From Kitasatospora papulosa (GTDB lineage: Bacteria; Actinomycetota; Actinomycetes; Streptomycetales; Streptomycetaceae), in contig NZ_JNYQ01000020.1 in assembly GCF_000717245.1 (NCBI RefSeq), positions 1-58,498 on the forward strand: a stretch of 58,498 nt of DNA, in the 5' to 3' direction. A model generated the notes under the pieces. It saw only the letters and a list, made by a program, of their open reading frames with translations. It was not told the DNA's origin and ran no database searches. Position 1 is the stretch's first letter. Each line of letters starts with the position of its first letter. The position numbers were made by a program, and so were the translations under genes. Below, piece after piece: positions 24,192 through 32,742 of this stretch.

Positions 24192-25063
24192 CCCACGCCA
24201 CCGCCTCGGCGACCGCGCTCTACGACATCCCGGGGCCCGTCACCCGCAGGAGACACTTCCTCTACGGAGTCATCTCGACCGCCGTGATCCTGGGACTTCT
24301 CGCCTGGATCATCTACCTGCTCTTCGACACCGACCAGTTCACCAGTGCCAAATGGACTCCCTTCACGTACAAGGGAATCCAGGAACTGCTGCTCCGGGGC
24401 CTGGGCAACACCCTCAAGGCCTTCGCCTACGCGGCGGTGCTCTCGCTCGCGCTCGGGGCGGTACTCGCCGTCGGCCGGCTGTCCGTCCACAAGCCGGTGC
24501 GATGGGTCTCGACCGTCCTGGTCGAGTTCTTCAGGGCGATGCCGGTACTGGTGATGATCTTCTTCATCTTCGTCGCGCTCAAGGTCCAGCCGCTGCCCGC
24601 GCTGGTGGCCGGGCTGACCCTCTACAACGGTTCCGTGCTCGCGGAGGTGTTCCGTACCGGGATCAACTCCGTGGAGCGAGGGCAGGGGGAGGCGGCGTAC
24701 GCGCTGGGCATGCGCAAGACCCAGGTCACCACCCACGTCCTGGCCCCGCAGGCCGTCCGGGCGATGCTCCCCACCATCATCAGCCAGCTGGTGGTGGCGC
24801 TCAAGGACACCTCGCTGGGCTACCTGATCACCTACGAGGAGTTCCTCCACGCGGGCAAGCTGATCGCGTCGAACCTCGACTACGACCTGCCGTTCATCCC
24901 CGTCGTGATGGTCATCTCGCCCATCTACATCGGTATGTGCATGCTGCTCTCCTGGTTCGCCACCTGGGTGGCGAGGAGGGAGCGGCGCAACCCCAAGACC
25001 GAGGGGACGGGCGTCGCGGCCGCCGAACCGGGAACGGTCCTGCCCGGCCGTCGCAGGCAGTAG
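24188..25063 (+). CDS. gluD: Glutamate ABC transporter permease
   Basis: A 291-residue permease, longer than GluC because of an N-terminal cytoplasmic segment (about 30 residues) and an Arg-rich C-terminal tail. About five to six helices. The EAA loop is GQGEAAYALGMRKTQVTTHV, then LAPQAVRAMLPTIISQLVVA; GLGNTLKAFAYAAVLSLALG and FFRAMPVLVMIFF are typical GluD segments. Translationally coupled to gluC through ATGA. It is the last gene of the operon, with a strong hairpin about 210 bp downstream. Confidence 0.93.
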   Translation: MTHATASATALYDIPGPVTRRRHFLYGVISTAVILGLLAWIIYLLFDTDQFTSAKWTPFTYKGIQELLLRGLGNTLKAFAYAAVLSLALGAVLAVGRLSVHKPVRWVSTVLVEFFRAMPVLVMIFFIFVALKVQPLPALVAGLTLYNGSVLAEVFRTGINSVERGQGEAAYALGMRKTQVTTHVLAPQAVRAMLPTIISQLVVALKDTSLGYLITYEEFLHAGKLIASNLDYDLPFIPVVMVISPIYIGMCMLLSWFATWVARRERRNPKTEGTGVAAAEPGTVLPGRRRQ

Positions 25064-25399
25064 CCGTCGGACCGTCCGCCCGGCAGCAGCCGGTGATCAC
25101 TTCCCGCACCGCGGAACCGGTACACGTCCCGGGGCCTCGGACGGTGGGGAGAAGGTCAGCTGCGTGCCGGCCGGGTCGCGGCCGATGCGGGAGGACCGGT
25201 GAAGGGCACGGGGTGACACCTGACCGGCCCGTGGAGAAGTGAGGGGGCGGTTGAAGGACAGTCCGCCATGACAGGGGCGGTCCCGCGTCGTACGGAGGAA
25301 CGACGCGGGACCGCCCTTTCCTGTGCGTGGGGCGACGGCCCCTGCCACGGCCGCGGGACCGACCGGGCCCCGGGCCCGGACACCGCGCTGTCCCCGGCG
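25064..25399. other. 336-bp intergenic stretch with a hairpin and a possible glyoxalase remnant
   Basis: No intact gene. The minus strand around 25097-25210 can encode IGRDPAGTQLTFSP, resembling the C-terminus of glyoxalase-fold proteins, with no usable body upstream. The remainder is the terminator hairpin at 25275-25316 and the 3' flank of the next convergent gene. Confidence 0.4.
25275..25316. terminator. Strong bidirectional hairpin terminator
   Basis: Two perfect 17-bp arms (25275-25291, beginning GGGCGGTCCC; 25300-25316, ending GGGACCGCCC) with an 8-nt loop, then TTT on the + strand. It separates gluD from the convergent gene at 25400. Confidence 0.8.
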
Positions 25400-26146
25400 T
25401 CAGCCGGTGGCGCGGTGCGAGGTACGGGGGGCGGTGGGCAGCGGAGCCTGGGCCGCCCTGGTCACGTCGCCGACCAGTTCGACCACATCCGGCCCGTAGG
25501 CCTGGGAGTTGAGCACCTTCAGGAGCAGGACGAACGAGCCGCCCCGGTGTCTGCGCTGCAGCTTCTCGTGGTGGCGTATCAGGTAACGCGAGGCGGCCTG
25601 GTTGGCGATGGCGCGCTGACCGCAGAGCAGGAAGACCGGCCGCGCGTCCCGGCCGCCCGTCAGCCGTGCCAGCAGGACGTGTTCGGACGTTCCCGGTTCC
25701 AGCCGGTAGCGCTCCGAGCCGACCTGGAAGGCCGCGCGGTCGGGGCCCGGCTCGGGCCCGGTGTTGATCTGCACCCCGGGCAGCAGCGACTGCAGGTGCG
25801 CGGCCATGCGGCGGTTGGACCCGGGACCGCCGACGCAGAACTCCGTCCGCTCACCGAAGCCCTGGTGAGCCGTGTCGTGGGACACGATCTGCGCGTGGGC
25901 GGAGCAGTCCTTGATCAGGGCCGAGAGTTCGAGCAGGGCGAAGACGTCGTGGCGATGGACCGCGCCGTCGCCGCCCGCGTCACGGTTGACGACGAGCAGG
26001 CACTCGGAGTTCTCCGGCATCCCGAAGAACGCCTGCTTGCGCCTGAGTCCGCGCCGCCAGAGGTACGTCCGGGCGAGCCAGCCGAGGGAGGCGCTGATTC
26101 CGGCCGCGATGACACCGAGCACGATGTTGCGTACGTCGTCATTCAT
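25400..26146 (-). CDS. Membrane-anchored protein of unknown function
   Basis: A 248-residue protein. One N-terminal transmembrane helix (residues about 8-27, NIVLGVIAAGISASLGWLAR) is followed by a basic RRGLRRK stop and a soluble domain of about 200 residues, most likely cytoplasmic by the positive-inside rule. Recognisable blocks are MPENSECLLVVNRDAG, HDVFALLELSALIKDC, TEFCVGGPGSNRRMAAHL and VFLLCGQRAIANQAASRYL. The GGPGSN segment looks like a nucleotide- or sugar-binding loop, but I cannot name the family or assign a function. Monocistronic, convergent with the glutamate operon. Confidence 0.7.
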   Translation of the reverse strand: MNDDVRNIVLGVIAAGISASLGWLARTYLWRRGLRRKQAFFGMPENSECLLVVNRDAGGDGAVHRHDVFALLELSALIKDCSAHAQIVSHDTAHQGFGERTEFCVGGPGSNRRMAAHLQSLLPGVQINTGPEPGPDRAAFQVGSERYRLEPGTSEHVLLARLTGGRDARPVFLLCGQRAIANQAASRYLIRHHEKLQRRHRGGSFVLLLKVLNSQAYGPDVVELVGDVTRAAQAPLPTAPRTSHRATG

Positions 26147-26249
26147 GAGCGGGCATAGTAGCGGTCCGTTCGAACGGGTGGCCGACGCGGTTCCGGAGGA
26201 GGCGGCGGGAGCGGCGGTCTCCGGCCCGGTCCACGGCCGGCCAGTTCCC

Positions 26250-27296
26250 TCACCATCCCGTCGGCAGGCTCCGGAGGAACGGGGCGAGCCGGTCGGCGAT
26301 CACCCGGTCGTCGTGAGCCGAGGTGTGCCCGTCACATCCGAGGAAGTCCAGGCCCGACTGGTCGAGGTACCAGTAGTGGACCCCGCTGTCGCCCGCGTCG
26401 TTGCGTGCCTCGACCACCTGCCGCACATGCTCGGCGTTCCTGTCGAAGCCGACGGCCACGAGCAAGGTCCCGGCGCCGTTGCGGGTCCGGAGTTCCCGGA
26501 GGAACTCGCCGTAGGCGGTGCGGTAGGCGGCCGCCAGGCTGTCGGGCGTCCACGCTTCACCGGGGGTGAGGTCGGAGAAGTCGTTGGAGCCGAGGTTGAC
26601 CACCACGACCTGGGGGCGCCACGTCCCCGGGTTCTGCCAGACGTCGCCGTCCACGTTCAGCAGGGCGCGGTCGTAGTAGGTCCGGTACGTGACGTCCGGG
26701 CAGATGCCGGCGACGTTGCGCACCATGCCCAGGCCGGAGAGGCCGTTGATCTGGTAGTCGGCGTCCAGCTGCCGGGCGGTGAGGGCGCCGTGGCTCACAT
26801 CGCTGTTGGTGGTCCGCCTGAGCTGCTCCGGATCGCAGGCGCGGGTGCCCGAGACGTTGCCGTAGCCCATCGTGAGGGAGTCCCCGATGAACTCGATCTG
26901 ACGGTCCCGGGGCGCGGGCCTGCCGAGTACGGTGCCCCCGGGTGCGGCGACGAAGCCTCCGAACGTGCTGGTGTCCCCCGGGGTGTCGTTGCGTCTGACG
27001 ACCCGGACCGTGTGCTCGCCGTCCCGCAGGCCGTCGATCCAGTGCGTGGTGTCGCCGGGGGTGACCAGGGTCGCGACGGTGGTCCCGTCGACCTGGACGT
27101 CGTAGTCGGCGGCCGCGCAGTCGAGGACCACCCCGAGCCCGGTCCCGCGGAAGCGGCCCTCGAAGTACACCCCGGGCCAGCTGAACTCCACCGTCCTGCC
27201 ATGGTCCTTGACCCGTCCCGCGGTATGCGCCTGCTCCGAGACGCTCAGTGCGGGGACCCGTCGCCCCGGCTGCGGGTTCCCTCCTGCGGACGTCAT
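26250..27296 (-). CDS. SGNH/GDSL esterase with N-terminal jelly-roll (CE2-like)
   Basis: A 348-residue protein with the two-domain layout of CE2 acetyl esterases. Residues about 25-130 are a beta-sandwich (VEFSWPGVYFEGRFRGTGLG, HWIDGLRDGEHTVRVVRR). Residues about 135-345 are an SGNH hydrolase with the nucleophile in IEFIGDSLTMGYG, block III Asn in VVVNLGSNDFSD, and the Asp-His pair in CDGHTSAHDD. Such enzymes deacetylate plant polysaccharides outside the cell, yet I see no signal peptide: the N-terminus is MTSAGGNPQPGRRVP. The start may be wrong or the export signal lost. It lies just left of the regulon promoter at 27413 and is transcribed away from it. Confidence 0.85.
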   Translation of the reverse strand: MTSAGGNPQPGRRVPALSVSEQAHTAGRVKDHGRTVEFSWPGVYFEGRFRGTGLGVVLDCAAADYDVQVDGTTVATLVTPGDTTHWIDGLRDGEHTVRVVRRNDTPGDTSTFGGFVAAPGGTVLGRPAPRDRQIEFIGDSLTMGYGNVSGTRACDPEQLRRTTNSDVSHGALTARQLDADYQINGLSGLGMVRNVAGICPDVTYRTYYDRALLNVDGDVWQNPGTWRPQVVVVNLGSNDFSDLTPGEAWTPDSLAAAYRTAYGEFLRELRTRNGAGTLLVAVGFDRNAEHVRQVVEARNDAGDSGVHYWYLDQSGLDFLGCDGHTSAHDDRVIADRLAPFLRSLPTGW

Positions 27297-27413
27297 CGGC
27301 GTGTCATCTCTCCGTCCTGGTGCCGCGTCGGTCGATCACGGCTGAACGTCCGTCATTCCACCCTCGAGTGTCAACCGGATTGGAGGTGGGAGACGGATCA
27401 ACCGCTGCTGTCC

Positions 27414-27458
27414 TAGGGGGCCTTAGGGGCTGCGGCCGGGGCGGCGCGTTCGTAGGCT
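27414..27458 (+). promoter_or_regulatory. Pathway promoter A (SDR): TAGGGG direct repeats plus -10
   Basis: TAGGGG at 27414-27419 and at 27424-27429 (10-bp pitch), then 23 bp, then the -10 box TAGGCT at 27453-27458. The expected transcription start is near 27465, about 40 nt before the SDR start codon. The same arrangement is found at promoters B, C and D. Confidence 0.75.
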
Positions 27459-27504
27459 GCCGACCGATCCTGTCGTCCGACGCCCCGAAAGCAGGCGGTC
27501 CATC

Positions 27505-28380
27505 ATGACGTCGGTCCTCATCACCGGTTGCAGCAGCGGTATCGGTCTGGAGACCGCGTTGGCCTTCGCCCGCAGGGGCGATCGCGTCCACGCGTGCGTA
27601 CGCGACCCCGCCACCGCCGGTGAACTGCTCGGGCGTGCCCGGGCCGAGAACCTCACCCTGGACGTGCCCCGGCTCGACGTCACCGACGACGCCTCCGTCG
27701 CCGCGGCCGTCGACGGGGTGCTCCGACGGCACGGCGGCATCGACGTGCTGGTCAACAACGCCGGCATCGACCGCACCGGAACCGTCGAGACCATGCCGCA
27801 GGACGAGGCGCGCGCGGTGCTGGAGACCAACCTCTGGGGGCCGCTGCGCACCGTGCGCGCGGTGCTGCCGTCGATGCGGGCCCGTGGCAGCGGCGTCGTC
27901 GTCAACGTCTCCTCCCTGGCCGGCCGCACGTTCGCCGTGCCCCACGGCGGCTTCTACGCCGCCAGCAAGGCCGCCCTGGGCACGCTCAGCGAGGCGCTGT
28001 CCGCCGAGGTGCGGCCGTTCGGGATCCGGGTGGTGTGTCTGGAGCCCGGCAGCTTCGCCTCCCGCATCAACCGCGACAGCCCGGTGGCCACGGCCCCGTC
28101 GGAGGTGTCCGCGGCTGACCCGTACACCGCCGACCGGGCGTGGACGGCGCGGTTCCTCGCCCGGGTCCAGCAGGGAGCCGGTGACTGCGGCGAGGTGGCC
28201 GAGGCGGTGCTCGCCGCCGCCGACGATCCCGGGACGCCGCTCCACGTGCCTGTCGGCAAGGACGCGGAAACGGCACTGGAGTACCTGGGGTCCACTTCCT
28301 ACGAGCAGTGGCTGCCGCTCTTCCTCCAGCAGGCCCAGTCCCTCGTCGGCCCGCGGCCCGGAGGCGCCGGCCCGGAGTGA
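27505..28380 (+). CDS. Short-chain dehydrogenase/reductase, probable cluster tailoring or accessory enzyme
   Basis: A 291-residue SDR. The cofactor motif is LITGCSSGIGLETAL, then VDGVLRRHGGIDVLVNNAGI; the catalytic Ser is in VVVNVSSLAG, Tyr and Lys in GGFYAASKAALGTLSEAL. The C-terminal extension (about residues 195-291) is longer than in fatty-acid reductases and fits the retinol-dehydrogenase-like group acting on lipophilic alcohols. It is placed in the macrolactam regulon because its promoter has the shared TAGGGG repeats. Its role, perhaps oxidising or reducing a macrolactam hydroxyl or ketone, is inference. Convergent with the degenerate mutase. Confidence 0.88.
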   Translation: MTSVLITGCSSGIGLETALAFARRGDRVHACVRDPATAGELLGRARAENLTLDVPRLDVTDDASVAAAVDGVLRRHGGIDVLVNNAGIDRTGTVETMPQDEARAVLETNLWGPLRTVRAVLPSMRARGSGVVVNVSSLAGRTFAVPHGGFYAASKAALGTLSEALSAEVRPFGIRVVCLEPGSFASRINRDSPVATAPSEVSAADPYTADRAWTARFLARVQQGAGDCGEVAEAVLAAADDPGTPLHVPVGKDAETALEYLGSTSYEQWLPLFLQQAQSLVGPRPGGAGPE

Positions 28381-28441
28381 GGTGCCTCCGGGCCGGCGCA
28401 CCCTGCCGTAGGGCCCGGGGCCCGTCCCGTCCGAGAACCGC

Positions 28442-29803
28442 TCAGCGGGGTCCGCCGGGGGCGTACGTCCCCCAGATCTCGCGCAGCGCGTCGCAGACCT
28501 CGCCCACGGTCGCCCCCGCGGACAGGGCCTCCTTCATCGGGTACAGCACGTTGTCGTCCCCGGCCGCCGCCTTCTGCACGCCCGCGAGGTGACGGTCCAC
28601 CCGGTCCTGGTCCCGCCAGGCGCGGAGTTTGGCGAGGCGTTCGGCCTGCCCGGTCTCGATCGGCGGGGCGGCACGGACGGGCCCGTGCGGCTCCGCCCCG
28701 CCGAGCCGGGGGCCGTCGACTCCCGCCGCGACCCGCTTCCGGGGGCCGGCCTCCCGGGAGACGCGGCAGGCGTGGTCCCCCAGCTCGTCCCTCTGGTAGC
28801 CGTGCTCGATGGCGGCGACGGCCCCGCCGAGGTCCTCGATCTTCCGCATGAGCGCGACCGCGGCCTCCTCGATACCGTCGACCGTCCTCCCGGCGGCGCG
28901 GGCCCCGGAGAGAGGGGTGCCGGGTTCCTCGGGACAGCGGCCCCCGAGCGGACCGTCCCCGTGCTGCCCGGCTCCGGCCCGGGCGCGGAAGGGCGGCATC
29001 AGGGACCCGGGGGCCCTCGCCCCGAACTCCTCCCGCATCACCCGCGCCCAGATCCGGCGCGCGGTACGGAGTCCGGCGGCCTCCTCGTGGACCGTCGTGC
29101 GGGTCATGAGGACGAAGGAGAGCCGCGGGGCGAACGCGTCGACGTCCAGCCCGGCGGCGAGCGCCGCGCGTACGTACGCGATGCCGTCGGCCAGGGTGAA
29201 CGCGATCTCCTGCGCGGGCGACGCGCCCGCCTCGGCCATGAGATGACCGGAGACCACGAGCGTGTCCCACCGAGGCATCTCGGCCCCGCAGTACGTGAAG
29301 ACGTCCGTGGCCAGCCGCAGTGCCGGTTTCGGCGGGAAGATGCACGCCCCTCGCGCGACGTACTCCTGCAGCACGTCGTTCCGTACCGCGCCCCTCAGCA
29401 GGCCGGCGCCGATCCCGTGTTCCTCCGCGACCAGTTGGTGGAGCAGGAGCAGCAGGGACGCCGGGGCGTCGGCCGTCAACGACGTGGACACCCGGTCCAG
29501 GGGGATCCCGGCGAGGAGGACGCGCATGTCGTCGAGGGAGTCGATCGCCACGCCGGCCCTGCCGACCTCCCCGGAGGCCACGGGGGCGTCCGAGTCGTGT
29601 CCCGTCCGGGTGGGCAGGTCGAAGGCGACCGACAGGTCCGTCGCACCGTCGGCGACCAGCTGCCGGTACCGGGCGTTGGACTCCCTCGCGGTGCCGGACC
29701 CCGTGTACCGGCGCGTCGTCGACGGCCGGCCCGGCCGGTCGCCGGGCCCTCGGCGCGGCTCGACGGGCAGCCCCGGCCCGGGGGAGCGAGGTCGGTTCGT
29801 CAC
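28442..29803 (-). pseudogene. Degenerate acyl-CoA mutase large-subunit-like gene
   Basis: The 453-codon frame is clearly related to methylmalonyl-CoA/acyl-CoA mutase large subunits of about 525 residues: ESNARYRQLVADG, LSVAFDLPTRTGHDSDAP, SGEVGRAGVAIDSLDDMRVL, EIAFTLADGIAYVRAAL and a terminal VGEVCDALREIWGTY. About 25-35 residues around the substrate-entry segment (TRGVYPSMY in relatives) are missing near the N-terminus, and about 60 residues (the LTAQQP...SLHTNS region) are replaced by unrelated sequence near 28870-29000. The SGYHM motif with the catalytic Tyr-His pair reads SGHLM (about 29238-29256). No B12-binding domain follows. No stop interrupts the frame, but the product should be inactive. 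A long hairpin separates it from the upstream ferredoxin. Confidence 0.72.
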
Positions 29804-29834
29804 CACGGGTTCACGTCCTCGGTCGTCGTCGTGC

Positions 29835-29880
29835 GCGCCGTGGCGCCGTGCGGGAGCCTTCCCGCACGGCACCACGGCGC
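29835..29880 (-). terminator. Long hairpin ending the P450-ferredoxin operon
   Basis: Arms 29835-29855 and 29860-29880 pair over 21 positions with a single C-A mismatch and a 4-nt loop; the inner 11 bp (GCCGTGCGGGA / TCCCGCACGGC) are perfect. It sits between the ferredoxin stop and the degenerate mutase, and probably terminates or strongly attenuates the minus-strand transcript. Confidence 0.7.
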
Positions 29881-29901
29881 GGGAGCCGGGGCGGGACCGG
29901 A

Positions 29902-30093
29902 TCAGCCGGTGACGTGGATGGACTGCGACGGACACAGCTCCACCGCACGGTGGACCTCCTCCAGCAGCTCCGCCCCCGGCCTCTCCTGGAGGACGACGAC
30001 GAGACCGTCGTCGTCCTGGTCGAAGACCTCGGGGCTCTGCATCGCGCACTGGCCGGAGCCCACACACCGGTCGTGGTCCGTGGTGACATGCAT
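29902..30093 (-). CDS. [3Fe-4S] ferredoxin, P450 redox partner
   Basis: A 63-residue ferredoxin with three cluster cysteines: C10 and C16 in RCVGSGQCA and a third in ELCPSQSI, the spacing of single-cluster [3Fe-4S] ferredoxins that serve actinobacterial cytochromes P450. The start MHVTTDHDRC is typical. It would carry electrons from a host ferredoxin reductase to one or both P450s encoded immediately upstream on the same strand (26 bp gap). No reductase gene is present in the window. The start is the ATG at 30093. Confidence 0.93.
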   Translation of the reverse strand: MHVTTDHDRCVGSGQCAMQSPEVFDQDDDGLVVVLQERPGAELLEEVHRAVELCPSQSIHVTG

Positions 30094-30119
30094 GGCAGGG
30101 ATTCCGATCGGATCGGCCG

Positions 30120-31355
30120 TCACCAGGTGACGGGCAGGTCGTAGACGCCGTAGACCATGGCGTCGTCCTTGTAGCGCAGTTCCTCCGCGGGTACGGCCAG
30201 CCGGAGGCCCGGAATGCGGCGGAGCAGGGTGGAGTACACGATCTCCAGCTCCGCGCGGGCCAGGTTCGCGCCCATGCACTGGTGGATCCCGTACCCGAAG
30301 GCCAGGTGGCTGCGGGCCTCCTTGCGGTGGAAGTCGAGGGTGCCGGGGTCCGCGAAGACCGTCTCGTCGTGGTCGGCGGCGTTGTTCAGCGCGAGGATGC
30401 CCTCGCCGGCGCGGATGGTGACCCCGCCCACCTCGATGTCCTCGATCGCGACCCGGGCGGTACCCGAGTCCGAGATGGAGAAGACCCGGAGCAGCTCCTC
30501 GACGGCGTTCGGCAGCAATGTCTCGTCCGACCGGAGCTCGGCCATGTGGTCCGGGTGCTCCAGCAGGGCCAGCACACCGAGCGCGATCATGTTCGCCGTA
30601 GTCTCGTGGCCGCCCACCAGCATCATCCGCGCCATGGTCACCACGTCGAGGTGGTCGGCGGCCTGCTCGGTGCGGTTCTTCTCCAGGAACCGGCTGATCA
30701 GGTCGTCACCCGGCTCGGTCTCCTTCAGGGTGACCAGCTTGTCCAGGTACATGTCCAGGGCCTGCACCGCCGCCCCGTACTCCTCGGGGCTGAGGTCGTG
30801 GTTCATCAGGGCCGCCGACCACTCCTCGAACTGGGCGTGATCCCCGTAGGGGACCCCGAGCAGCTCGCAGATGGTCAGTGACGGCACCGGCAGGGCAAGG
30901 GCCTGGACCAGGTCCACCGGACCTCCCGCGGCCAGCATGGCGTCGATCCGCTCGTCGACGACCTCCTGGATCCGCGGACGCATCGCCTTCGTCCGCCGTG
31001 CGGTGAACTCCGGTATCAGCATGCGGCGTTGCGCGGTGTGCTCCGGCGGGTCCATGGACAGCATCATCAGCCGGACATGGGCGAGCATCTCCTCGGAGAT
31101 GTGGAACTGGTGCGGATAGCCGGGGCGCTTCAGGTTGGAACTCACACGCGGGTCCCCGAGCACCTGCTTGACGTGCTCGTGCCGGGTCACCAGCCAGGTC
31201 TCCTTGCCGTTGACCTTGAGCGAGGCACGCGACACGGGCTCGTCCGCGCGCAGTCCGGCGTACTCGTCCGGCTCGCTGAACGGGCAGGTGCGTCGCATCG
31301 GGAACTGCGGGTACGGCGACGCTGTTCCGCCGGCCGGTTCTGCGGACTGGGTCAT
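30120..31355 (-). CDS. Cytochrome P450 (first of a tandem pair)
   Basis: A 411-residue class I P450. The I-helix oxygen-activation motif is MLVGGHETTANMIALG, the K-helix ExxR is EELLRVF, and the haem loop is FGYGIHQCMGANLAR with the Cys ligand. N-terminal FPMRRTCPFSEPDEYAGLR and the ending YDLPVTW resemble the CYP107/CYP105-like enzymes of Streptomyces macrolide tailoring. It is closely related to the neighbouring P450 at 31411, including an identical PVTW end, so the two arose by tandem duplication. A hydroxylation or epoxidation of the macrolactam is the likely role; the site is unknown. Transcribed from promoter B with its twin and the ferredoxin. Confidence 0.94.
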   Translation of the reverse strand: MTQSAEPAGGTASPYPQFPMRRTCPFSEPDEYAGLRADEPVSRASLKVNGKETWLVTRHEHVKQVLGDPRVSSNLKRPGYPHQFHISEEMLAHVRLMMLSMDPPEHTAQRRMLIPEFTARRTKAMRPRIQEVVDERIDAMLAAGGPVDLVQALALPVPSLTICELLGVPYGDHAQFEEWSAALMNHDLSPEEYGAAVQALDMYLDKLVTLKETEPGDDLISRFLEKNRTEQAADHLDVVTMARMMLVGGHETTANMIALGVLALLEHPDHMAELRSDETLLPNAVEELLRVFSISDSGTARVAIEDIEVGGVTIRAGEGILALNNAADHDETVFADPGTLDFHRKEARSHLAFGYGIHQCMGANLARAELEIVYSTLLRRIPGLRLAVPAEELRYKDDAMVYGVYDLPVTW

Positions 31356-31410
31356 GGCTGCCTCTCGAACGCAACGGTGGGGGAGGGGGTGTTCATCGGG
31401 GTGTCCGGCG

Positions 31411-32643
31411 TCACCAGGTGACGGGCAGCTCGTACAGGCCCCAGACGATGGCGTCGTCCTTGAAGCGCAGCTCGTCGGCCGGAGTGGCCAGGCGCAGCGT
31501 CGGGATCCGGCGCAGCAGCGTGGAATAGACGACGTCGAGTTCCATCCGGGCCAGGTTCTGGCCGACGCACTGGTGGACGCCGTAGCCGAAGGCCACATGG
31601 CTGCGGGCCTCGCGGCGCACGTCCAGGCGGTCCGCGTCGGGGAAGACCTGATCGTCGTGATTGGCCGCGTTGTTCAGCGGCAGGATGCCGTCACCGGCAC
31701 GGATGGTGACGTCCCCGAGCTCGATGTCCTCCAGGGCCACGCGCGCCGTTCCTGCGTCCGAGATGGAGAACAGACGCAGCAGTTCCTCCACCGCGCCCGG
31801 CATCAGCCCCGGATCCTCGCGCACGGCGGCGAGCTGGTCCGGGTGCTCCAGCAGGGCCAGCACACCCAGCGCGATCATGTTCGCCGTGGTCTCGTGGCCG
31901 GTGACCAGCATCAGCTTGGACATGCTCGCGATGTCCGAGTGCTCCACCGCCGGGGTCTCCCGGTTGAAGGCGATCAGCCGGCTGATCATGTCGTCGCCGG
32001 GCTCGCTCTCCTTCGCGGTGACCAGCCCGTCGACGTAGCGGTCCAGCTCGTAGTGGGCCATGCCCCGGTCCTCGTCGCTGACCTCGTGGTTCATGATGGC
32101 CCACGCCCACTGCTCGAACCGGGCGTGGTCCTCGTAGGGGACGCCGAGCAGTTCGCAGATCACCAGGGACGGCACCGGCAGGGCGAGCGCCGTGACGAGG
32201 TCCACCGGGCTGTCGCAGCCCTTGGCCAGCATCTCGTCGATCTGCTCGTCCACGAGCTCCTGCACCCGGGCGCGCAGCTCACGCATCCGGCGCACGCTGA
32301 ACTCCGGTGCCAGCATGCGGCGTTGCACGGTGTGGTCGGGCGGGTCCATGGACAGGAAGGTGAGCGGGACCGACTGGAGGATCTCATCCGGCACCGGCAC
32401 CTGGAGCGGGTAGCCCGGCAGCTTCAGATTGGCGCTCACCCGCGCGTCACCGAGCAGCTTCTTGTACAGGTCGTGGCGGGTGACCAGCCAGGTGGGCTTG
32501 CCGTTGACCTTGAGCTGCGCCCGGGAGACCGGTTCGTTCTCACGCAGTTCGGTGTAGGCGGCCGGCGGGCTGAAGGGGCAGGCCCTACGCATCGGGAACT
32601 CCGGGAGGGCGCCCTCGGCGGCCGCTTCGGCAGGTGCAGTCAT
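31411..32643 (-). CDS. Cytochrome P450 (second of a tandem pair)
   Basis: A 410-residue class I P450. The I-helix is MLVTGHETTANMIALG, the K-helix EELLRLF and the haem loop FGYGVHQCVGQNLAR. The N-terminus FPMRRACPFSPPAAYTELR and the C-terminus YELPVTW parallel the 30120 gene. First gene of the minus-strand operon, with a leader of about 90 nt from the -10 at 32743-32748; the ATG is at 32643. Divergence in the substrate-recognition stretches (for example YPLQVPVPDEILQSVPLTF against YPHQFHISEEMLAHVRLMM) suggests two different oxidation sites or successive oxidations, which is inference. Confidence 0.94.
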   Translation of the reverse strand: MTAPAEAAAEGALPEFPMRRACPFSPPAAYTELRENEPVSRAQLKVNGKPTWLVTRHDLYKKLLGDARVSANLKLPGYPLQVPVPDEILQSVPLTFLSMDPPDHTVQRRMLAPEFSVRRMRELRARVQELVDEQIDEMLAKGCDSPVDLVTALALPVPSLVICELLGVPYEDHARFEQWAWAIMNHEVSDEDRGMAHYELDRYVDGLVTAKESEPGDDMISRLIAFNRETPAVEHSDIASMSKLMLVTGHETTANMIALGVLALLEHPDQLAAVREDPGLMPGAVEELLRLFSISDAGTARVALEDIELGDVTIRAGDGILPLNNAANHDDQVFPDADRLDVRREARSHVAFGYGVHQCVGQNLARMELDVVYSTLLRRIPTLRLATPADELRFKDDAIVWGLYELPVTW

Positions 32644-32742
32644 GGTGTCCTCTTCGCACGGGAGGGAGCGGGCCGCGCCGTTTCACCCCGGGGGAGGGCT
32701 CCGGGCCCGGCGCCGGCGCGGTTTCCGCCGGCCGTTTCCCGC

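Noticed and set aside
25097..25210. Glyoxalase-fold gene on the minus strand
   Set aside because: Only a short IGRDPAGTQLTF-like tail can be seen; no body or start, so at most a remnant.
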